A stretch of DNA of 36,414 nucleotides from contig JAJTBO010000029.1 in assembly GCA_021286855.1 (NCBI GenBank), positions 1 through 36,414 of the forward strand. The letters run 5' to 3'. The translations under genes and the position numbers were made by a program. The notes below the pieces were generated by a model, which saw nothing but the letters and a program-made list of their open reading frames with translations, was not told where the DNA came from and did no database searches. Of this stretch, positions 30,976-36,414 are shown one piece after another (position 1 is the stretch's first letter; every line of letters begins with the position of its first letter). The DNA comes from Hyphomicrobiales bacterium (GTDB lineage: Bacteria > Pseudomonadota > Alphaproteobacteria > Rhizobiales > Ancalomicrobiaceae).

Positions 30976-32265
30976 TCACATCAGGAGATTGGGCAGGAAC
31001 AGCGAGATCTGCGGAAACAGGATCAGGATCGCCACCAGGATCAGGATCGTCGCGATGTGCGGCAGCGCCTCACGGATGTATTCGTCGATCGAGCAGTCGA
31101 GCAGGCCGCAGACGGTGAACATGGCGACGCCGACCGGCGGCGTCATGCCGCCGAAGGTGACCATGGTCATCATGACGATGCCGAAATGCACCTCGTCGAT
31201 GCCGAGCGAACGCACGATCGGCAGGAAGATCGGGGTGAGCAGCAGCACCAGCACCGTCGCCTCGACGAAGCAGCCGGCGATGAGCAGGAACAGCACGATC
31301 AGGAACAGGATGACGACCGGATTGTGCGTCAGGTTCAGCATGCCCGCCGCGATCGCCTGCGGCGCCTGATCGAAGATGATCGCGTAGCCGACCATGCCGG
31401 AGAACATGATGATCAGCACGATCAGGCCGTTGTCGACGACGCCGTGCAGCAGCGCCTCCATCGCGCCTTCCCAGGTCAGCTCCTTGTGCAGGAAGACGCC
31501 GACGACCGCCGCGTAGACGACCGCGAAGGCGCCGACTTCCGACGGCGTGAAGAGGCCCGAGCGGATCGCGAAGAGCAGCGCGACGGGGAAGAGCAGCGCC
31601 CATTTCGCGTCCCACACCGCCTCGCCGATCTCCTTGACGGAGGGGCGATGGGCGGTCGCGGAGCGATAGCCGCGTTTGCGCGACACCATCCACACGGTGA
31701 ACATCAGGCCGACCATCATCATCAGGCCGGGGATGACGCCGGCCAGGAACAGGCGGCCGATCGAGACGTTGCCGACGAAGCCGTAGAGGATCAGGCCGAG
31801 GCTCGGCGGGATGGTTGCGGTGATCAGGGAGCCGACGGCGATGGTGGCGGCGGTGAAGCCCTTGGAATAGCCGTTGCGGATCAGGTCGGGGCCGAGGATG
31901 CGCGCCTCCATCGCCGCGTCGGCGACCGCCGAGCCGGAGACGCCGCCCATCAGCGTCGACAGCACGATGCAGACCTGCGCCATGCCGCCGGACATCCACG
32001 ACACCAGCGCTTCCGAACAGCGGATCAGGCGCTTGGTGATGCCGGTCTTGTTCATCATGTGGCCGGCGAGCACGAAGAACGGCACGGCGAGGAGCGGGAA
32101 GCTCTGCGACGCGGAGGCGACCTGTTGCACGCCGATCGACGCGGGAATGACGTCGCTGATGATGAAGAAGGAGAAGCCGGAGATGCCGATGGCGAAGGCG
32201 ACCGGCGCGCCGAGGACGAGGAGCCCGAAGAACAGCCCCATCAGAACGAGCATGTCGAAGGTCAT
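30976..32265 (-). CDS. TRAP transporter large permease (DctM family), system 2
   Basis: A 429-residue polytopic protein of normal DctM length. Blocks such as GHMMNKTGITKRLIRCSEALVSWMSGGMAQVCIVLSTLMGGVSGSAVADAAME and MVTFGGMTPPVGVAMFTVCGLLD identify it. The start at 32265 shares one base with the stop of the small-permease gene (TGATG); a longer frame from 32397 overlaps that gene and is rejected. It differs clearly from the system 1 permease, so the two systems are not a recent duplication. Confidence 0.94.
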   Translation of the reverse strand: MTFDMLVLMGLFFGLLVLGAPVAFAIGISGFSFFIISDVIPASIGVQQVASASQSFPLLAVPFFVLAGHMMNKTGITKRLIRCSEALVSWMSGGMAQVCIVLSTLMGGVSGSAVADAAMEARILGPDLIRNGYSKGFTAATIAVGSLITATIPPSLGLILYGFVGNVSIGRLFLAGVIPGLMMMVGLMFTVWMVSRKRGYRSATAHRPSVKEIGEAVWDAKWALLFPVALLFAIRSGLFTPSEVGAFAVVYAAVVGVFLHKELTWEGAMEALLHGVVDNGLIVLIIMFSGMVGYAIIFDQAPQAIAAGMLNLTHNPVVILFLIVLFLLIAGCFVEATVLVLLLTPIFLPIVRSLGIDEVHFGIVMMTMVTFGGMTPPVGVAMFTVCGLLDCSIDEYIREALPHIATILILVAILILFPQISLFLPNLLM

Positions 32266-32789
32266 CACCAGGCCTCCCCGGCGGAGCGGTCGGTCTCTTC
32301 CGGCCGAGTGGCGGAGAAGACCAATTGCGGGCGGCGGCCGATCGAGCGGATCGCCTCCCAGATCTGGCCGATCAGGGTCGACGCGAGGAGCAGACAACCG
32401 ATCGGCACGGCCGCGGTGACCAGCGCGTAGCTGATGCCGCTGTCGCCGAATTCACGCTCGCGATTGAGCATGACGAGGTCGTAGCCGAGCTTGGCGAGGG
32501 CGAGCAGAAAGGCGACGATGACGAGACCGGTCGCAATGTCGATGAAGACGCGATTTTGCGGCCGGATCCAGCGCACGAAGAGATCGACCGCGATCAATCC
32601 CTTCTTGCGCATCGCCATGTCGGCGCCCACGAAGGCCGCCCACACGAACAGAAGTTGCGCCACGTCCATCGACCAGACGAGAGGATACCCGAACCAGCGG
32701 GTGACGCCGGCGATGAAGACGAGACCGACCATGGCGGCGAGCAGGATCCGCCCCACGATGGACTCGATGCGTGCGATGACGTCGGACAT
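32265..32789 (-). CDS. TRAP transporter small permease (DctQ family), system 2
   Basis: A 174-residue protein with four membrane segments and the DctQ block WSMDVAQLLFVWAAFVGADMAMRKKGLIAVDLFV. The start at 32789 was chosen (MSDVIARIESIVGR, GGGAG upstream); an in-frame ATG at 32816 overlaps the binding-protein gene. Coupled to the large permease by a one-base overlap. Confidence 0.9.
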   Translation of the reverse strand: MSDVIARIESIVGRILLAAMVGLVFIAGVTRWFGYPLVWSMDVAQLLFVWAAFVGADMAMRKKGLIAVDLFVRWIRPQNRVFIDIATGLVIVAFLLALAKLGYDLVMLNREREFGDSGISYALVTAAVPIGCLLLASTLIGQIWEAIRSIGRRPQLVFSATRPEETDRSAGEAW

Positions 32790-32812
32790 GACGCAACTCC
32801 CGCAAGTAAGCC

Positions 32813-33799
32813 TCACTTGGCGATGATCGCCTCGACCTGCTTCTTCAGGTCGGCGTAACCGAGCTTCTCATAGACGCCGGCGGTCGCTTCGATGAAGGGC
32901 TTCTTGTCCACCTCCGAGACGGTCATGCCGGCCGCCGCCATCTTCTTCTCGAAGTCGTCGAGCGAAGCTTCCGTGCCGCGCGAGGCGACGTCGCCGGCCT
33001 TCAGGGCCTCTTCCTTGAGGATCGCCTGGAGATCGGCCGGCAGCTTGTCGAACCACGCGGCCGAGGTGATGAGGCCGGTGATCAGCTCGAAGTGGCCGGT
33101 CTTGGTCAGGTACTTGGTGACCTCGTAGAGACGCGAGCCGTAGATCGCGGGATCCTGCGCCTCGGCCGCGTCGATGACCTTGGTCTGAAGCGCCGTATAG
33201 ACGTCGGCCCAGGCCATCGGAGCGGGCGTCGCGCCCATGGCGCGGACGGTCTCGGTCCACACCGGCGCGCCGGGGGTGCGCATCCGCACGCCGGCGAGGT
33301 CGGCCGGGACCTTGATCGGCTTGTTGGTCAGGAGATGACGTTCGCCCTGCCACCAGTTGAAGGAGAGCACCTGCAGCTGCGACTTGTCGTGGAGCTGCTT
33401 GGCCCAGCCGTCGAACAGCGGCGAGGTCACCACCTTGCGGATGCCGTCGTAGCCGTCGGCCAGATAGGGACCGCTGAGCACGCCGAATTCCTTGACGAAG
33501 ACGGCGAGACGGCCGCCGTCGACGACGACGGCGTTGCCGGCCCCGGCGCGCGCCTGCTCGAGGACGTCTTCGTCCTTACCGAGCTGCGAGCCGGGGAACA
33601 GACGGACGGCGACGCGTCCCTTCGTCCGGTCTTCGACCTTGGCCTTGAACTCCTCGAGGCCCTTGAAGAGCGGGTCCGAGGTGGCCAGCGCGGTGTTGAC
33701 GTTGAGCGTGAAGTCGGCGGCGAGCGCGACGCCGCCGGCGCAAGTCGTCAGGACGGCGCCGAAAAAGGCCATCCGAAGAGTTTTGACCAGATATCCCAT
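32813..33799 (-). CDS. TRAP transporter solute-binding protein (DctP family), system 2
   Basis: A 328-residue periplasmic protein: signal peptide to about residue 27 (GGVALAA-DF), FPGSQLGKDEDVLEQARAG, and VRMRTPGAPVWTETVRAMGATPAPMAWADVYTALQTKVIDAAEAQ with the ligand-carboxylate Arg. Probably binds a hexuronate or aldonate, given uxuA divergent upstream. Start 33799 has RBS GGAGGAA; the frame extends to 33859 but would cover the palindromic operator. It differs from the system 1 protein, so the two probably take up different sugar acids. Confidence 0.92.
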   Translation of the reverse strand: MGYLVKTLRMAFFGAVLTTCAGGVALAADFTLNVNTALATSDPLFKGLEEFKAKVEDRTKGRVAVRLFPGSQLGKDEDVLEQARAGAGNAVVVDGGRLAVFVKEFGVLSGPYLADGYDGIRKVVTSPLFDGWAKQLHDKSQLQVLSFNWWQGERHLLTNKPIKVPADLAGVRMRTPGAPVWTETVRAMGATPAPMAWADVYTALQTKVIDAAEAQDPAIYGSRLYEVTKYLTKTGHFELITGLITSAAWFDKLPADLQAILKEEALKAGDVASRGTEASLDDFEKKMAAAGMTVSEVDKKPFIEATAGVYEKLGYADLKKQVEAIIAK

Positions 33800-34179
33800 C
33801 GGGTTCCTCCATCGTCCGGGCGCCCCAGTGCTTTTCGGCGTCCCATCGATAACTACCATGGTAGACGCCTACAATGGCATTGGCAATCGCAAAGGTTTGG
33901 GATACGTTGTTCCCCAACAGCGAATGATCCGAGCGGTCGTCCGCTTTTCCGCCGGGGATCGATCTCCGCCGTTCGGGGCGGGGGCGATCGACGGGCCTCT
34001 CGCCGATCACCCGAGCGGCGTGAGGCATGCGGCCGCGCGGAGAGCGGAAGCGCCGGATGATGGGAAGCGCCGGGAATCGGCGCGGGGATGACGTGGCGGG
34101 TCGGGTTGTGCCGGCCACGGCGTCCTCGCGAGAACCGAAGAACGATTTCGAGCTTCCGTCCGATCGAGAGGGAATCGAA
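33800..34179. promoter_or_regulatory. Divergent TRAP2-uxuA promoter region with a palindrome
   Basis: 380 bases with no gene that I can support. CTACCATGGTAG (33853-33864) is a perfect 12-nt palindrome 54 bases before the TRAP2 start, in the same TACCA/TGGTA half-site style as the 19667 operator but with no spacer. TTGGG...CCCAA (33897-33917) is a looser dyad. The rest nearer uxuA is GC-rich and featureless. The uxuA RBS GAGAGGGA lies at 34166-34173. GntR binding is inferred. Confidence 0.55.
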
Positions 34180-35370
34180 ATGCAGCAGACTTGGCGTTGG
34201 TTCGGTCCCGATGATCCCGTCACCCTGGAGCAGGTGCGTCAAGCCGGCGCGACCGGCGTCGTCACCGCGCTTCATCACATGAACCAGGGTCAGGTCTGGA
34301 CCCCGGAGGCGATCGCCGAGCGCAAGGCGGTGATCGAAGCGGCGGGGCTGACCTGGGACGTCGTCGAGAGCATCGGCGTCGGCGAGGAGATCAAGACCCG
34401 GACCGGCGACTACGTCCAGAAGATCGAGAACTTCAAGCAGTCGCTGCGCAACGTCGCCCGCGCCGGCATCAAGACGGTCTGCTACAACTTCATGGTGATC
34501 ACCGATTGGAGCCGGACCAACCTGATGTACCGGCTGCCGAACGGCGCCTACGCCCTGCGCTACGACAAGATCGACTTCGCCGCCTACGACGTCTTCGTGT
34601 TGAAGCGGAAGAACGCCGAGGCGAGTTATACGCCCGAGGTGATCGAGGCGGCCCGCGCGCGGCTCGCCGAGAAGACCGAAGCCGAGATCGCCGAGCTCGA
34701 GCGGGTGCTGATCGACTGGCTGCCGGCGCGCGACTTCGCCTATGACCGCGAGAGCTTCCGCGACATGCTGGAGCTCTATTCGAAGATCGACGTCGAAACG
34801 CTGCGCGCCAATCTCGTCGCCTTCCTCGAGGAGGTGACGCCGGTCGCCGAGGAGGAGGGCGCGCGGCTATGCATCCACGCCGACGATCCCGCCTTCCCGA
34901 TCTTCGGTCTGCCGCGGGTGATGTCGACGGCCGCGGACGTGCGCGCCCTGTTCGGCGCGGTGCCGGCGGAGGCGAACGGCCTGACGCTCTGCACCGGATC
35001 TTTCGGCTCCAATCCGCAGAACGACCTCGTCGCGATGGCGCGCGAATTCGCGCCGCGCATCCACTTCGTCCATCTGCGCAACACCAAGCACGAGGCCGAC
35101 GGCTCCTTCTACGAGGCCGACCATCTCGGCGGCGACACCGATCTGATCGGCGTGGCGGCGGCGTTGTTGACCGAGGAAGAGCGTCGCCGCGCCGTCGGCC
35201 GGGCGGATGCGGAGATCCCGTTTCGTCCCGATCACGGCCACCTGATGGGAGACGACATCGGCAAGAAGACCAATCCGGGCTATTCCTTCGTCGGTCGCCT
35301 GAAGGGCCTCGCCGAGTTGCGCGGGGTGATCGAGACGATCGAAGCCTTCCGCTCCGGCCGGATCGCCTGA
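34180..35370 (+). CDS. uxuA: Mannonate dehydratase
   Basis: A 396-residue enzyme (E. coli UxuA 394). The N-terminus WRWFGPDDPVTLEQVRQAGATGVVTALHHM is typical; CIHADDPAFPIFGLPRV and RPDHGHLMGDD carry the metal-binding Cys/His/Asp residues, HLRN the substrate site. It dehydrates D-mannonate to KDG. Start 34180 matches the family; a frame from 34027 adds 51 unlikely residues. In CIHADDP an Ala stands where many members have Pro. It is separated from the other glucuronate genes by TRAP2, and precedes a regulator by 65 bases. Confidence 0.95.
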   Translation: MQQTWRWFGPDDPVTLEQVRQAGATGVVTALHHMNQGQVWTPEAIAERKAVIEAAGLTWDVVESIGVGEEIKTRTGDYVQKIENFKQSLRNVARAGIKTVCYNFMVITDWSRTNLMYRLPNGAYALRYDKIDFAAYDVFVLKRKNAEASYTPEVIEAARARLAEKTEAEIAELERVLIDWLPARDFAYDRESFRDMLELYSKIDVETLRANLVAFLEEVTPVAEEEGARLCIHADDPAFPIFGLPRVMSTAADVRALFGAVPAEANGLTLCTGSFGSNPQNDLVAMAREFAPRIHFVHLRNTKHEADGSFYEADHLGGDTDLIGVAAALLTEEERRRAVGRADAEIPFRPDHGHLMGDDIGKKTNPGYSFVGRLKGLAELRGVIETIEAFRSGRIA

Positions 35371-35435
35371 CCGGGAGAGACTGGAAGCCGTCGGGTTCGT
35401 CGTGACATGGTGCCGAGGTTTCGGAGGAGATTCCC

Positions 35436-36128
35436 TTGCCAGTCGAAGCGAACGCCGCCGTCGAGATCGATCCGCGACTGCCGATCGGCGCGCAGGTCTA
35501 TGCGGTCCTGAAGCGGATGATCCTCTCCCTCGCCCTGGAGCCGAACGAGGCGTTGAGCGAGAAGGAACTGGCGCTGCGGCTCGGCGTCAGCCGGACGCCG
35601 GTGCGCGAGGCGTTGATCCGGCTCGCCGACGAAGACCTCGTCGAGGTCCTGCCGCAGCGCGGCACCTTCGTCTCGCCGATCCTAACAGCCGACGTGCTCG
35701 AGGCGCAGTTCCTGCGCGAATCGCTGGAAGCCGCCGTGGTGCGGCGCGCCGCCGAGAACCCGTCGGCGAAACTGCTCTCCGAAATGGCGACCCTGCTCGA
35801 AAAGCAGCACGAGGCGGCGAACGCCGGCCGCTCCGTCGATTATCTGCAGCTCGACGAGGCGTTTCACCGCGCGATCAGCGACGGCGTCGCGATGCCGCGC
35901 GCCTGGCGACTGATTCACTCGGTCAAGGGCCAGATGGATCGGGTCCGTTTCCTGAGCCTGCCGAACAAGGCGCACATGCTGCTGCTCACGACCCAGCATG
36001 CGGCGATCTTCGACGCCGTCGAGGCGCGCGATCCCGACCGCGCCGAAGCCGGCATGCGCCATCACCTGCGCGAAGTGCTGAAGTCGATCCAGACCCTGAC
36101 CGACGAAATGCCCACGATCTTCGCCTGA
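35436..36128 (+). CDS. GntR/FadR-family regulator downstream of uxuA
   Basis: A 230-residue regulator: winged helix (SEKELALRLGVSRTPVREAL, QRGTFVSPI) and FCD domain (QLDEAFHRAISDGVAMPRAW, TTQHAAIFDAVEARDPDRAE). The start is TTG, supported by an excellent RBS (GGAGGAGA at 35423-35430) at the right spacing and by the absence of a better ATG or GTG. Rare TTG starts lower translation, suitable for a regulator. It probably controls uxuA and the divergent TRAP2 operon. It is the third member of this family in 17 kb, and the ligand is inferred to be a uronate or aldonate. Confidence 0.9.
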   Translation: MPVEANAAVEIDPRLPIGAQVYAVLKRMILSLALEPNEALSEKELALRLGVSRTPVREALIRLADEDLVEVLPQRGTFVSPILTADVLEAQFLRESLEAAVVRRAAENPSAKLLSEMATLLEKQHEAANAGRSVDYLQLDEAFHRAISDGVAMPRAWRLIHSVKGQMDRVRFLSLPNKAHMLLLTTQHAAIFDAVEARDPDRAEAGMRHHLREVLKSIQTLTDEMPTIFA

Positions 36129-36414
36129 CCCGCTTCGAGGCGACGAGGCGCGACCCTTCGACGTCGCCCGTCCCGGACCGCGGCCGATCGCCCGATGGTC
36201 GTCGCCCAGCCGGAACGCGGTCCTCCGAGACGCCTACGCGTCCTCGATCGGCGGGGTGAGGAAGACGGCGACGGTCGTCGGAACGAAGTTCCGGCCGCTG
36301 TCTTCACTCATTTTCCGAAATGGCGCGCCGACCGAACTGAAATACCGAACCTATATGTCATACCAACCTCATGAAGTCCTGACCTGTTTGAGGTAGGGAT
36401 ATGCGGTGAGACTG
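36129..36414. promoter_or_regulatory. Right-end intergenic DNA with a CATACCA motif
   Basis: 286 bases to the window end without a gene that I can support. The last 100 bases are AT-richer and hold TCATACCAACC (36358-36368), matching the CATACCA sites of the uronate promoters, plus CGGAAC-GAA-GTTCCG (36279-36293), a short dyad. It looks like a promoter for a gene beyond the edge, perhaps another member of the uronate regulon. Confidence 0.4.

Noticed and set aside
36279-36293. CGGAAC-GAA-GTTCCG dyad as a defined operator or attachment site
   Set aside because: Only 6-bp arms, a single copy and no partner gene in view; noted only within the right-end entry.

Overview
The window is a high-GC stretch with dense, short-gapped genes and good Shine-Dalgarno sites. 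Its TRAP transporters, FadR-type GntR regulators, Tat signals and hexuronate genes point to an alphaproteobacterium, most likely in the Hyphomicrobiales (Rhizobiales). This placement is inferred from gene content and composition only. No rRNA, tRNA, CRISPR array, transposase or integrase was seen.

Region A (1-8832) looks like a respiratory locus. It starts with the 3' end of a protein made of Met-X-Gly triplets. After a strong hairpin come a pentaheme cytochrome c, a Tat-exported DMSO-reductase-family molybdoenzyme, a four-cluster ferredoxin subunit and a TorD-like chaperone. A histidine kinase with a CxxCH haem motif in its periplasmic sensor and an NtrC-type sigma-54 activator follow. There is no DmsC-type membrane anchor. 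The molybdoenzyme has His where the third Cys of the FS0 iron-sulfur motif is expected. The substrate is unknown.

Region B (8915-16709) is the most unusual part. A five-gene minus-strand operon (15040 to 9557) encodes a secreted DUF2330-like protein with a C-terminal Kunitz/BPTI domain, a secreted DUF4139 protein, a small Tat-exported protein, an MvdC/MvdD-like ATP-grasp ligase and a secreted Cys-containing protein. Divergently, a second small secreted protein is followed by a second, different ATP-grasp ligase. In both arms a stem-loop lies between the small protein and its ligase. The arrangement suggests an exported graspetide-like (omega-ester or omega-amide RiPP) system with two precursor/ligase pairs, next to a bacterial Kunitz-type protease inhibitor. 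Two related tandem hairpins close the region.

Region C (16726-36414) is, after a YgjV-like membrane protein gene, a hexuronate utilisation island. It carries KduD/KduI, UxaC, UxuB-type reductase, UxaA, UxuA, a KDPG-aldolase-family protein and a KDG-kinase-like PfkB protein. It also has two complete TRAP transporters, a fumarylacetoacetate-hydrolase-family protein and three GntR/FadR regulators. Together these convert glucuronate, and probably galacturonate and unsaturated-uronate products, to 2-keto-3-deoxygluconate (KDG) and then to pyruvate plus glyceraldehyde-3-phosphate. CATACCA-type motifs recur in the divergent promoters and are candidate operators.
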